64,000 nt of DNA from JABWBD01 sp040768665 (GCA_040768665.1 JAXGMN010000024.1:1-64000); one strand, 5' to 3'; positions 43,620-53,344 are shown, numbered from the stretch's first letter. Translations and numbers: made by a program. The notes: generated from the letters alone by a model not told the origin.

Positions 43620-45011
43620 ATGAAAGCGATTTTCGCGTTCGCATGCTGTCTTCTCGGCCCCCTCGCCGCGTTCGCTGCCGACCCGCAGCGGCCCAACATC
43701 GTCTTGATCATCTCCGACGATCACGCGTGGACCGACTACGGCTTCATGGGCCACCCGGACCTCGAAACCCCGAGTCTCGACAAGCTCGCCGCCCGTAGCG
43801 CCATCTTCACGCGCGGCTACGTGCCCACGGCGCTCTGCCGCCCGGCGCTTGCCACGCTGGCCACCGGCCTCTACGCCCATCAGCACAAGATCAGCGGCAA
43901 CGATCCCGCTCTGCTTCCTTCCATGGCCGGCCCCGGCCGAAAAGCAAAACGCGGCGAGCCTACCGAATATGCGGCGCTTCGCGAGAAACTGATCTCCCGG
44001 ATCGACAAGCATCCGACCATTCCCCGCCGGCTCGGCGAACTCGGCTATCTCAGCCATCAATCCGGCAAGTGGTGGGAGGGGAGTTACCGTCGCGGCGGTT
44101 TCACGCACGGCATGACCCGCGGCTTCCCCGAGCCCGGCGGGCGCCACGGAGACGACGGCCTCAAGATCGGCCGCGAAGGCATGGTTCCGCTTTTGGAGTT
44201 TATCGATCAAGCAACTGCGGAGAAAAAACCGTTCTTCGTCTGGTATGCGCCGTTCATGCCGCATTCTCCTCACACCCCTCCGGACCGCCTCTTCCAGAAG
44301 TACAAGTCGAAAGGCATCGAGTCCGACTTCGTCGCCCGCTACTACGCGATGGTCGAGTGGTTCGACGAAACGTGCGGCCAGTTGCTCGGCAAGCTCGACG
44401 CCGACGGCCTGACCAAGAACACCCTGGTCGTCTACATCGCCGACAACGGCTGGATTCAGCAGCCGGACAGTCCCGGCTTCGCTCCGCGTTCCAAGCAGTC
44501 GGCCAACGAAGGCGGCGTTCGCCAGCCGATCATGTTTTCCTGGCCTGGCGTAATCCAGCCCGGGAACCGTGGGGAGCAGCTTTGCTCGAGCGTTGATATC
44601 GTCCCCACCGCCCTTGCCGCAGCGGGTGCGGCGGTTCCCGAAAACCTGCGCGGTTACAACCTGCTTCCAATCTTGAAATCCGGCAAACCCACGCCTCGCG
44701 ACGTGGTCTTCGGCGAAAACTTCGCCCACGACGTGGCCGACATCGACAAGCCCGAAGAAAGCCTCCTCTACCGTTGGGTGATCGAGGGCAAATGGAAGCT
44801 TCTCTTGACCTACGACGGCAAAGTCGGCCGCTACGGCCGTCACCATCCCCGCACGGACCCGCGCCCCCAGCTCTACAACGTGCTGGCGGATCCGCATGAA
44901 AACGAGAACATTGCTGCCGCGCATCCCGAAGTGGTTGCTCGTCTCGCTGAGAAACTGGCCCAGTGGTGGCCGGTCACCGAGCGGAGGGTTGTTACCAGGT
45001 GGAGCGAATGA
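43620..45011 (+). CDS. Exported sulfatase with altered maturation motif CRPAL
   Basis: The 463-aa protein has a signal peptide (about 1-20), IISDDHAWTDY, FMPHSPH, IADNGWIQQ and KQSANEGG, so the alkaline-phosphatase-like fold and metal ligands seem intact. The maturation region reads LCRPALATLATG (Cys73): Cys and Pro are kept, but the Arg two positions after Pro in C-x-P-x-R is Leu. GKW is followed by Trp rather than His. Either it belongs to a subfamily that tolerates this or its activation differs. It overlaps the next gene by 4 nt. Confidence 0.83.
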   Translation: MKAIFAFACCLLGPLAAFAADPQRPNIVLIISDDHAWTDYGFMGHPDLETPSLDKLAARSAIFTRGYVPTALCRPALATLATGLYAHQHKISGNDPALLPSMAGPGRKAKRGEPTEYAALREKLISRIDKHPTIPRRLGELGYLSHQSGKWWEGSYRRGGFTHGMTRGFPEPGGRHGDDGLKIGREGMVPLLEFIDQATAEKKPFFVWYAPFMPHSPHTPPDRLFQKYKSKGIESDFVARYYAMVEWFDETCGQLLGKLDADGLTKNTLVVYIADNGWIQQPDSPGFAPRSKQSANEGGVRQPIMFSWPGVIQPGNRGEQLCSSVDIVPTALAAAGAAVPENLRGYNLLPILKSGKPTPRDVVFGENFAHDVADIDKPEESLLYRWVIEGKWKLLLTYDGKVGRYGRHHPRTDPRPQLYNVLADPHENENIAAAHPEVVARLAEKLAQWWPVTERRVVTRWSE

Positions 45012-46381
45012 TCATGAACAGAAAAATACGCTTTTTCCTCGGGCTCTCTCTCCTCTTCGCTGCGGTTGCAGCCGCCGCGGGCGCAGAGCCGACTTCGAAA
45101 CCGAACGTCATCCTCATCATGGCCGACGACTTCGGCTATGAGTGCGTGACGGCCAACGGCGGCCAGTCGTATTCGACCCCCAATCTCGACCGTCTGGCCG
45201 CCGCCGGCATCCGATTCGAGCAGTGCCATACGCTACCGCTCTGCACGCCAACACGCGTCCAACTCATGACCGGCTGTTACAACGTCCGAAACTACTTCAA
45301 ATTCGGTGTCCTGCCGCGATCGGAAACCACCTTCGCCCATTTGCTCAAGCAGGCCGGCTACGCTACCGCCGTCTGCGGCAAATGGCAGCTCGGACATGAA
45401 AAGGACTCGCCCCGGCACTTCGGCTTCGACGAGTCCTGTCTCTGGCAGCACACCCGCCGTCCCCCTCGTTATGCCAACCCGGGCCTGGAGTACGACGCCG
45501 TCGAGAAAGACTTTGCCAATGGCCAGTATGGCCCGGAACTCGTCAACCAATTCGCCCTGGATTTCATCACCCGCCACAAGGACGTGCCCTTCTTTCTCTA
45601 CTATCCGATGATCCTTACGCACGATCCGTTCCAGCCCACGCCCGACAGCCCGGACTGGGATCCAAAGGCGATTGGCGAGAAGGTAAACCGCGACGTCAAG
45701 CATTTTGCCGACATGACCGCGTGGATGGACAAGATGATCGGCCGCGTCGACGCGAAGCTCGCCGAGCTTGGCATCCGCGAAAACACCCTCCTGATGTTCA
45801 CCGGCGACAACGGCACGCACGGCACCGTGACCAGCCGCTTCCGAGGCAGCGACTACCGCGGCGGCAAGGGTACCACCACTCGCCACGGCACCCACGTGCC
45901 GCTCATCGTGAGTTGGCCCGCCGTAATCAGGCAGGGCTGCGTCAACGGCGACCTGGTCAGCACGGCCGACTTCCTGCCCACCATCTGCCGGGCGGCGGGC
46001 GCAGCCGTGCCCGCCGGCATCGATGGTGTCAGTTTCCTCCCGCAACTGCAAGGTAAACAGGGCACGCCGCGCTCGTGGCTCTACTGCTGGTACTCCCCAC
46101 GCCAGCGCGCGGACATGACCGTCCGTGAATTCGCCTTCGACCACCACTACAAACTCTACCGCGACGGCCGCTTCTTCGATTTGGCAGCCGATCCGGATGA
46201 AACAATGTCTTTGGAGGTCGCCGAGCTTCAAGGTAAAGCCGCAGCGGCAGCCAGAAGCTTGCAAGGGGTGCTCGACCGTTTCAACGATGCCCGCCCCGCC
46301 GAAGTTGATCGTCAATTCGAACAACAGATGAAGAAATTGCCGGCCCCGAAAGCGAAGAAGAAACGAAAGGCCCGATCATGA
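45008..46381 (+). CDS. Exported S1-type sulfatase with basic C-terminal tail
   Basis: The 457-aa protein has a signal peptide (about 1-28), IMADDFGYE, CTPTRVQLMTG, GKWQLG, ILTHDPF and FTGDNGTHG. The C-terminus is strongly basic (APKAKKKRKARS). I chose the ATG at 45008, which overlaps the previous stop as ATGA; an internal ATG at 45014 is nearly equivalent. The following gene again overlaps by 4 nt, so three sulfatases are translationally coupled here. Confidence 0.87.
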   Translation: MIMNRKIRFFLGLSLLFAAVAAAAGAEPTSKPNVILIMADDFGYECVTANGGQSYSTPNLDRLAAAGIRFEQCHTLPLCTPTRVQLMTGCYNVRNYFKFGVLPRSETTFAHLLKQAGYATAVCGKWQLGHEKDSPRHFGFDESCLWQHTRRPPRYANPGLEYDAVEKDFANGQYGPELVNQFALDFITRHKDVPFFLYYPMILTHDPFQPTPDSPDWDPKAIGEKVNRDVKHFADMTAWMDKMIGRVDAKLAELGIRENTLLMFTGDNGTHGTVTSRFRGSDYRGGKGTTTRHGTHVPLIVSWPAVIRQGCVNGDLVSTADFLPTICRAAGAAVPAGIDGVSFLPQLQGKQGTPRSWLYCWYSPRQRADMTVREFAFDHHYKLYRDGRFFDLAADPDETMSLEVAELQGKAAAAARSLQGVLDRFNDARPAEVDRQFEQQMKKLPAPKAKKKRKARS

Positions 46382-47964
46382 AGCGACATCTGCTTATCCC
46401 TGTTCTCGCCGCGCTGGCGTTGATTCCGGCCACCCCGGCCATCTCGGCCCAGACCCCGGACTCCGCGCGAAAGCCGAATATCATCTTCATTTTCGCCGAC
46501 GATCTGACCACGCAGGCCATCAGCGCGTATGGTCACCCGTTGAAACTCCTCGCCACGCCGCACATGGACCGCATCGCCCGTGAAGGGATGCGATTTGACC
46601 GCTGCCTGGTTCCCAATTCGATTTGCGGCCCCAGCCGTGCCGTGATCCAGACCGGCAAGTACAGCCACATCAATGGTTTCCTGCGCAACGGCAACCGCTT
46701 CGACAGCTCCCAGCAGACCTTCCCCAAGCTGATGCAGAAAGCCGGCTACCAAACCGCCGTTATTGGCAAGTGGCACCTGGACAGCGACCCCGTCGGTTTC
46801 GACCACTGGCACATCCTGCCCGGCCAGGGAATCTACTACAATCCGCCGATGATTCGCGACGGCGAAAAGGTCCAGCATACCGGCTACACCACCGACCTGA
46901 TCGGCGATTTTTCCATCGAGTGGCTCAAGAACCGCGACAAGAGCAGACCCTTTCTCCTCATGAGCCAGCACAAAGCCCCGCACCGCGAGTGGGCGCCCGC
47001 GCTGCGGCACCTCGGCTGGAACGCGGACCGGCAATTCGCCGAACCCGACACGCTGTTCGACGACTACTCCGGCCGCGGTCGCGCCGAGCATGAGCAGGAC
47101 ATGACGCTCGAGAAAACGTTCACGGATCGCGACGCCAAGCTGGTCGCGCCGCCCTACCTCAATCCCGAGCAGCGCCGCCAATGGGACGCCTACTATGAGC
47201 CGCGCAACGAGGCCATGCGGCGGGCCAATCTCGCCGGCAAGGACCTCGTCCGCTGGCGCTACCAGCGCTACCTGCACGACTATCTCGGCTGCGTCAAGGC
47301 CGTGGACGAAGCGGTGGGACGGATCCTGGATTACCTTGACGAGGAACGGATCGCCGAAAACACCATCGTCATTGTCTCCTCCGACCAGGGATTCTACCTC
47401 GGCGAGCACGGCTGGTTCGACAAGCGTTGGATCTACGAGGAATCGCTCACCACGCCTTTGTTGGTGCGATGGCCTGGGGTTGCCGAGCCCGGCAGCAGCT
47501 CCAGCTCGTTGGTTTCCGTCCTTGACTTGCCCGAGACCTTCCTCCAGGTGGCCGGCCTGCCCGTTCCTCCCGATATGCAAGGTCGCAGTCTGGTGCCGCT
47601 GCTGCGAGGCAAAACGCCCGCGGATTGGCGCACCAGCTTCTACTACCACTATTACGAGTTCCCCGGCGCCCACAGCGTGCGACGGCACTACGGGGTCGTC
47701 ACCGATCGTTACAAGCTCTTCCACTTCTACGAGCCGGAGATGGACTATTGGACCCTGATCGACCGGCAGCGCGACCCGCGAGAGCTGAAAAACGTCTACG
47801 ACGATCTGGCCTATGCCGACACGCGGGCGTCGTTGCACACCGAACTGGACCGCCTCCGCGCGGAACTGAAAGTGCCCGCCCAAGACCCGCCCGCGTCCTT
47901 CCCCGCCCGCCGCGCCGCCCCAAAGGCCAAGGCAAAAGCGAAGCCGCGGGGGAAGCAGGGATGA
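46378..47964 (+). CDS. Exported sulfatase, GlcNAc-6-sulfatase-like
   Basis: The 528-aa protein has a signal peptide (about 1-24), FIFADDLTTQ, CGPSRAVIQTG, GKWHLDSD, QHKAPHREW and VSSDQGFYLGEHGWFDK. The latter motif, with Asp-Gln in place of the Asp-Asn pair, is typical of the S1 group that contains N-acetylglucosamine-6-sulfatases and iduronate-sulfatase relatives; the substrate is inferred only. The tail APKAKAKAKPRGKQG is very basic. It overlaps the preceding sulfatase by 4 nt. Confidence 0.85.
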   Translation: MKRHLLIPVLAALALIPATPAISAQTPDSARKPNIIFIFADDLTTQAISAYGHPLKLLATPHMDRIAREGMRFDRCLVPNSICGPSRAVIQTGKYSHINGFLRNGNRFDSSQQTFPKLMQKAGYQTAVIGKWHLDSDPVGFDHWHILPGQGIYYNPPMIRDGEKVQHTGYTTDLIGDFSIEWLKNRDKSRPFLLMSQHKAPHREWAPALRHLGWNADRQFAEPDTLFDDYSGRGRAEHEQDMTLEKTFTDRDAKLVAPPYLNPEQRRQWDAYYEPRNEAMRRANLAGKDLVRWRYQRYLHDYLGCVKAVDEAVGRILDYLDEERIAENTIVIVSSDQGFYLGEHGWFDKRWIYEESLTTPLLVRWPGVAEPGSSSSSLVSVLDLPETFLQVAGLPVPPDMQGRSLVPLLRGKTPADWRTSFYYHYYEFPGAHSVRRHYGVVTDRYKLFHFYEPEMDYWTLIDRQRDPRELKNVYDDLAYADTRASLHTELDRLRAELKVPAQDPPASFPARRAAPKAKAKAKPRGKQG

Positions 47965-48068
47965 GGGATAAAAGATGCGATCCGTTGAAAAAGGACATGA
48001 CCCCAAGAAGAGAGGGGGTAGGGACGGATGATTGGTAAGGGACGACGGCCATACCGCTCGTCACCCCT

Positions 48069-48101
48069 TTTATCCCTTATCCCTTATCCCTTATCCTTTA
48101 C
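48069..48101. repeat. Heptamer tandem repeat, consensus CCCTTAT (about 4 units)
   Basis: Units of TTATCCC repeat four times with partial units at the ends. CTTTTATCCCTTATCCC here is inverted relative to GGGATGAGGGATAAAAG at the stop of the upstream sulfatase (about 47958-47974), so the array could also pair with that 3' end. Confidence 0.8.
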
Positions 48102-48125
48102 TCTCGTTCCATAAGGAGACCGACC

Positions 48126-49649
48126 ATGAACCGCCTCGCCTTCGTTCTTTTATTCCTCCTGCTCTTGCCGTGTCTGTCTGTCGCCGCCGCCGAGCGGCCC
48201 AACATCGTCGTTTTTCTCGTCGACGACATGGGCGTCATGGACACCTCCGTGCCGTTTCTGACCGATGCGGCCGGCCAGCCGAAGCGCTATCCGCTCAACG
48301 ACTACTACCGAACTCCGAACATGGACCGCCTCGCCGCCCGCGGCATCCGTTTCAACAACTTCTACGCCATGAGCGTCTGCTCGCCCACTCGGATCTGCAT
48401 CATGACGGGCCAGAACGCCGCCCGCCACCGCACCACGAACTGGATCAACCCCGACAAGGACAACGCCGGCCCCCAAGGTCCGCCGCAGTGGAACTGGAAA
48501 GGCCTGGAGAAAGACGATGTCACCTTGGCACGCCTCATGCAGGCGAACGGCTACCGCACGATCCATGTCGGCAAGGGCCACTTCGGCCCGCGCGAGTTTG
48601 AAGGAGCCGATCCGGGGAATCTCGGCTTCGATATCAACGTGGGTGGCGCCTCCATCGGCGCACCGGGCAGCTACTATGGCAAGGACAACTACGGCCACGG
48701 CACCCGGCGCGCGCGGAGCGCCGTTCCGGGTCTTGAAAAGTACCACGGCACCGAGACGTTTCTCACCGAGGCGCTCACGATCGAGGCCAAGTCGCACGTC
48801 GCCGACGCCGTGAAGGCCGACAAGCCGTTTTTCCTCTATTTCGCCCACTATGCGGTACACGCGCCGTTCCAGAGTGATCCTCGTTTTGCCGACCACTACA
48901 AGGATTCCGACAAGCCGGAGCCCGCCAAGGCCTTTGCGACCATGATCGAGGGCATGGATAAATCGCTCGGCGACGTGCTCGACCATCTGGATGCTCTGGG
49001 CATTGCCGACAACACGCTCGTCTTCTTCCTCGGCGACAACGGCTCCGACGCACCGCTCGGCCACCAGCACGACGTCGCTTGCGCGGCCCCGTTGCGCGGC
49101 AGAAAGGGCGCCCATTACGAAGGCGGCATGCGCGTGCCGTTCATCGCAGCTTGGGCGAAGGCAGATGCCAAGAGCCCACACCAGAAACGGTTGCCCATCG
49201 CCGCGGGCGCAATCCAAAGCCAACAGGCCGCGGTTTTCGACCTGTTCCCCACGATCCTCCAATTGGTCGACCTCCAGTCGCCATCGGATCACGCGGTCGA
49301 CGGCAAGCGCCTCGACGCCCTGCTGACCGGCGAGCCTGACATCGGCCGCAAGGAGGCATTTCTGATGCACTACCCGCACGCGCCCCACCGCACCGACTAC
49401 TTCACCTGCTACCGCGAGGGACCGTGGAAGGTCATCTATCACTACTTTCCCACCGAAGTGTCCGGCAGCTCGCACTACCAGCTCTTCAACCTTGCGGCGG
49501 ACCCGTTTGAACAGCAGGATCTCGCCGCCTCGCAACCGAAGCAACTTCACCGGATGATGCAAGGCCTGATTGCCGCCCTCGAACAGCACGATGCGGTCTA
49601 TCCGGTGGAAGACGACGGCGTCACACCGCGAAAGCCGAGACTGCCGTAG
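48126..49649 (+). CDS. Exported S1-type sulfatase
   Basis: The 507-aa protein has a signal peptide (about 1-20), FLVDDMGVMD, CSPTRICIMTG, GKGHFGP, YAVHAPF, LGDNGSDAP and RGRKGAHYEGG. GKGH replaces the more common GKWH. The ATG has an AAGGAGA ribosome site. It follows the heptamer array and is separated from the previous sulfatase by 161 nt, so it may have its own promoter. Confidence 0.87.
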   Translation: MNRLAFVLLFLLLLPCLSVAAAERPNIVVFLVDDMGVMDTSVPFLTDAAGQPKRYPLNDYYRTPNMDRLAARGIRFNNFYAMSVCSPTRICIMTGQNAARHRTTNWINPDKDNAGPQGPPQWNWKGLEKDDVTLARLMQANGYRTIHVGKGHFGPREFEGADPGNLGFDINVGGASIGAPGSYYGKDNYGHGTRRARSAVPGLEKYHGTETFLTEALTIEAKSHVADAVKADKPFFLYFAHYAVHAPFQSDPRFADHYKDSDKPEPAKAFATMIEGMDKSLGDVLDHLDALGIADNTLVFFLGDNGSDAPLGHQHDVACAAPLRGRKGAHYEGGMRVPFIAAWAKADAKSPHQKRLPIAAGAIQSQQAAVFDLFPTILQLVDLQSPSDHAVDGKRLDALLTGEPDIGRKEAFLMHYPHAPHRTDYFTCYREGPWKVIYHYFPTEVSGSSHYQLFNLAADPFEQQDLAASQPKQLHRMMQGLIAALEQHDAVYPVEDDGVTPRKPRLP

Positions 49650-49674
49650 CTGGGTCCTCTCCGGAGACGCCAAA

Positions 49675-50118
49675 ATGCCACGCCTGTCCATCGAGTTGTC
49701 AGCCGCCTGGGCTGTGATTGGTTGGTGCACCGCTTCACCGATCGCCGCGGCGGAAGACTCCTCCGCGAGCCGCCCCAACATTGTCCTGGTCATGGCCGAC
49801 GACCAGGGCTGGGGCGAGACCGGCTACAACGGCCACCCACACCTCAAAACCCCCGTGCTCGATGAAATGGCTGCCCGGGGCCTGCGGTTCGACCGTTTCT
49901 ACGCCGCCTCGCCCAATTGCTCGCCCACTCGGGCCAGCGTAATGACCGGCCGCCATGCAAACCGCTCGGGTGCCTTTGCCCCGAATTACCTGCTCGCTGA
50001 CCCCAAGGAAACAACGAACATTTCATCACAACATCCTGACGTGGTGAAACGCATGACTGCCGAACTGCACCAATGGCAGCGGTCGGTCGAACAGAGCCTC
50101 ACCGGCGCCGATTACTGA
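49675..50118 (+). pseudogene. Sulfatase with large in-frame internal deletion
   Basis: The 147-aa frame keeps a signal peptide, VMADDQGWGETGYNGHPH and CSPTRASVMTG (Cys82), then jumps near residue 103-105 from SGAFAPNY to LLADPKETTN and ends EQSLTGADY. The first half and the end match the 499-aa sulfatase at 57072, but about 350 residues with the GKWH, PHSP-type and SDNG motifs are missing. The frame is open across the junction, so a small protein could still be made, but hydrolysis is not expected. A GGAG ribosome site remains. Confidence 0.85.
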
Positions 50119-50152
50119 CGCATCCCTTGCCCCATGACCTGCGGATTCAACC

Positions 50153-51775
50153 ATGCCTCGTTTCGTTTTGCTAAGCGGCCTTCTCGCCTGGTGCCTGTGC
50201 GCTTCTGCAGGTGAGAGCCAGGCTGCCGACAAACCCAACATCATCGTCGTACTCGCCGACGACCTCGGCTATGGCGACGTCTCCTGCAACAATCCGCATT
50301 CCAAAATCCCAACACCCAACGTCGCCCGCCTGGCCGCGGAAGGCATGCGTTTCACCGACGCCCACACGCCCTCGGCCGTCTGCACGCCTACCCGCTACGG
50401 CCTGCTCACCGGACGCTACTGCTGGCGGACGCGGCTGAAGGAGCGGGTGCTGGACGGCTTCGATCCGCCGCTGATCGAACCGGGCCAGGTCACCGTGGCT
50501 TCGCTGCTGAAGCAGCACGGTTACGCCACTGCAGCGGTCGGCAAGTGGCATCTCGGCCTTGGCTGGACGGACAAGAACGGCGAGCCGGTTTCGGCGGTCC
50601 CGCCGGATCGCAAAGGACCGCCGCGCGGGGGCGACGATGTCGACTACACGAAGCCCTTCACCGGCGGCCCCACGGCCGTCGGTTTCGATCACTACTTCGG
50701 CATCTCAGCTTCGCTCAACATGTCGCCGTTCTGTTACCTGCAGGGCGACCGCCCTCTGCACCTTCCCGTGCTCCATCAGGAAAGAATGCGAGACACCAAC
50801 TTCATGGCGGTCGACGAGGGGGTTCGCTCGCCCGACTTCACGATTCACGGCGTCATGCCCCGGCTGGCCGGAGAGGCCGTGGCCTTCATCGAAAAACAGG
50901 CTGCCGCAACCGGCGCGAAGCCCTTCTTCCTTTATGCTGCCCTTACATCCCCGCATTTGCCGGTGGTCGTCAACTCCGAGTATCGCGGCAAGAGCCAGGC
51001 CGGCGAATACGGCGACTTCGTCGTCGAAACCGACGCATTCTTAGGAGCCATTCTCGACACCCTCGACGATAACGGTCTGGCCGATAATACTCTCGTGCTC
51101 TTCACCTCCGACAACGGCGGGCTCTACCATTACTGGGAGGCCAAGGAAACCGACGACCTCAAGCACTACAAAATCCGCGGCCGTGGGGCCCACATCCGCG
51201 AGTTCGGCCACCAGGGAAACGCCCATCTCCGCGGCACGAAAGCCGATATCTGGGAAGGCGGCCACCGCGTCCCCTTCGTTGTCCGCTGGCCCGGTAAGAC
51301 TCCCGCCGGCACGGTCAGTGACGAGTTAATTGAACTGACTGACCTGCTCGCCACCGCAGCCGCCATCGTCGGCGCGGAACTGCCGCCCGAAGCCGGCCCC
51401 GACAGCCGCAATATCCTCCCGGCCTTGCTGAACGTGAAACCCGACCGGCCGGTCCGCGACTTCGCCGTGCACCATTCGCTCTGGGGCGTGTTTGCGATCC
51501 GCCAGGGCCCCTGGAAGTTGATTCCCCATCGCGGCTCCGGCGGGTTCACCCATCCCCGCGATCTCGACCCGGCCAAAGAAGGCGGCCCGCCCGGCCAACT
51601 GTACAATCTCGAATCGGATCCCTCCGAAACCCGCAACGTCTACGCCGAGCATCCCGACGTAGTCCAGCGGCTGTCCGAATTGCTCAAGAAGGTCCAGGGC
51701 GACGACGCGTTCACGTCAAGTATGCGTCCTGAACAGCTCGCTGATAGCAGCCCCGGCGGCCTGGACGATCGATAG
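50153..51775 (+). CDS. Exported arylsulfatase-like S1 sulfatase
   Basis: The 540-aa protein has a signal peptide (about 1-24), VLADDLGYGDVSCNN, CTPTRYGLLTG, GKWHLGLG, LTSPHLPVV, TSDNGGLY and RGTKADIWEGGHRVPF. It follows the family pattern of arylsulfatase A-like enzymes from start to end and has a C-terminal NLESDPSETRN segment. The substrate is not readable. It starts 34 nt after the deleted sulfatase. Confidence 0.88.
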   Translation: MPRFVLLSGLLAWCLCASAGESQAADKPNIIVVLADDLGYGDVSCNNPHSKIPTPNVARLAAEGMRFTDAHTPSAVCTPTRYGLLTGRYCWRTRLKERVLDGFDPPLIEPGQVTVASLLKQHGYATAAVGKWHLGLGWTDKNGEPVSAVPPDRKGPPRGGDDVDYTKPFTGGPTAVGFDHYFGISASLNMSPFCYLQGDRPLHLPVLHQERMRDTNFMAVDEGVRSPDFTIHGVMPRLAGEAVAFIEKQAAATGAKPFFLYAALTSPHLPVVVNSEYRGKSQAGEYGDFVVETDAFLGAILDTLDDNGLADNTLVLFTSDNGGLYHYWEAKETDDLKHYKIRGRGAHIREFGHQGNAHLRGTKADIWEGGHRVPFVVRWPGKTPAGTVSDELIELTDLLATAAAIVGAELPPEAGPDSRNILPALLNVKPDRPVRDFAVHHSLWGVFAIRQGPWKLIPHRGSGGFTHPRDLDPAKEGGPPGQLYNLESDPSETRNVYAEHPDVVQRLSELLKKVQGDDAFTSSMRPEQLADSSPGGLDDR

Positions 51776-51799
51776 CTCGCATCACGTCGAAATAGCACC

Positions 51800-53344
51800 A
51801 TGCGATACCTCATTACCGTTGCCATCCTGGTTCTCGCCCCCCTGTCCACCGCCCGCGCCGTCGACGGCCCTCCGGCAGCCCCCTCCCAGCCCAACATTAT
51901 CTTCCTTCTCGCCGACGACATGGGCTGGGCCGATCCCGGCTTCAATGGCGGCGATCCGGAGCTGACGCCCCATATCGACCGGCTGGCCGCGCAAGGCATG
52001 CGCATGACCCAGTTCTACGTGACGCCTGTCTGCGCCACCACCCGGTCGGCGCTGTTGACCGGCCGATATCCTTTCCGCCAGTGGATGGACTGGCGAAGCG
52101 AAGACTTCGGCAAGCCCAGCTATCTGGCCAAGCTCGGCATGAAGCTCGCCCATTTGCCCGACGGAACCCCCACCCGCCGCATCCATGGCCTTGATTCTGC
52201 GGAGCGCATGCTGCCCGAAGCGCTCCGCGAAGCCGGCTACTTCACCGCCATCATGGGCAAGTGGCACCTCGGCGAATGGCTGCCCGAGCATCTGCCCATG
52301 GGGCAAGGGTTCGATCACCAATACGGCCACTACGGCTGGGGCATCGACTACAACAACTACACGATTCCCCACAACGCCCCCGCGACCTTTTGCGTCTACG
52401 ACTGGCATCGCAATCAACAGCCCGTCTTCGAACAAGGCTATACCACGGACCTCATTGCCAACGAAGCCGTCCGCATGCTCGCTGAGCGGCCGAAGGACAG
52501 ACCGTTCTTCTACTACGTCGCGTTCAACGCGATCCACGGGCCGCTCGAAGAGATCCCCCGCTACCGCGACAAGTATGACAAGCGCGACGCCGCTCTGAAA
52601 TGCCTCGACGATGCCGTGGGCCGCATCGTCGGCGCCATCGATCAGCACGGCCTGGCCGATAACACGCTGGTCGTGTTCACCAACGACAACGGCGGCCTGA
52701 CCGAAGAAGTGAACCGCCCGTATCGCGGCACCAAGAACACCACGTACGAAGGCGGTATCCGCGTCCCCTGCATCCTCCGCTGGCCCGGCAGGCTCGAGGC
52801 CGGAACCGCCAGCGACGAAATGATGCACGTCGTGGATTTCTTCAACACCTTCGTCAACCTCGCCGATGGATCGCTTGAGCAGGAATATCCACTCGACGGC
52901 ATCGACATGACCGGCATGATTCTTCACGGCAAACGGAGCCCGCGCGACGAAATCATCATCGAGGTTTCAGGAAGCGTCCGCCTGCCCAGCATCCGCAAAG
53001 GTGATTTCAAGCTTGTTGGCGACGCGCTGTTCAATCTGGCTGCCGATCCCCGCGAGACCACCGACGTAGCCGACAAGCATCCGCAACTCGTTGCCGAGTT
53101 GAAACGGCGTCTCGACGAGGTCGGCCGGCAGCGCCCTCCGCTCGGCGAACTGCCGATGCTGATGGATCCGGCCTTGCCCTACGTCTATGGGCAGGCGGAA
53201 AATGAGCAGGCGCCCGAGTGGGTCAAGGCCCACGTGGAAGCGATCCGCGCCATGCAGCCTCAGCATTGGGCCCCCGGCGAGACTCCCTGGCCCCAGGCTC
53301 CCAAGGAAGGCGGCGTCATCATTTACACCGGCGACGGCCGCTGA
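51800..53344 (+). CDS. Exported sulfatase with maturation motif CATTR
   Basis: The 514-aa protein has a signal peptide (about 1-20), FLLADDMGWADPG, GKWHLGEW, NAIHGPLEE, TNDNGGLTEE and RGTKNTTYEGG. The maturation region reads CATTRSALLTG (Cys78): Arg is present, but the Pro of C-x-P-x-R is Thr. Some sulfatase lineages appear to use this variant; formylglycine conversion may need a tolerant enzyme. It lies 24 nt after the previous stop. Confidence 0.85.
   Translation: MRYLITVAILVLAPLSTARAVDGPPAAPSQPNIIFLLADDMGWADPGFNGGDPELTPHIDRLAAQGMRMTQFYVTPVCATTRSALLTGRYPFRQWMDWRSEDFGKPSYLAKLGMKLAHLPDGTPTRRIHGLDSAERMLPEALREAGYFTAIMGKWHLGEWLPEHLPMGQGFDHQYGHYGWGIDYNNYTIPHNAPATFCVYDWHRNQQPVFEQGYTTDLIANEAVRMLAERPKDRPFFYYVAFNAIHGPLEEIPRYRDKYDKRDAALKCLDDAVGRIVGAIDQHGLADNTLVVFTNDNGGLTEEVNRPYRGTKNTTYEGGIRVPCILRWPGRLEAGTASDEMMHVVDFFNTFVNLADGSLEQEYPLDGIDMTGMILHGKRSPRDEIIIEVSGSVRLPSIRKGDFKLVGDALFNLAADPRETTDVADKHPQLVAELKRRLDEVGRQRPPLGELPMLMDPALPYVYGQAENEQAPEWVKAHVEAIRAMQPQHWAPGETPWPQAPKEGGVIIYTGDGR

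Noticed and set aside
46312..48006. Long minus-strand frames opposite the sulfatases, for example 564 aa
   Set aside because: Similar shadows occur under nearly every sulfatase of the array, are Val/Gly/Arg-rich and carry no motifs.
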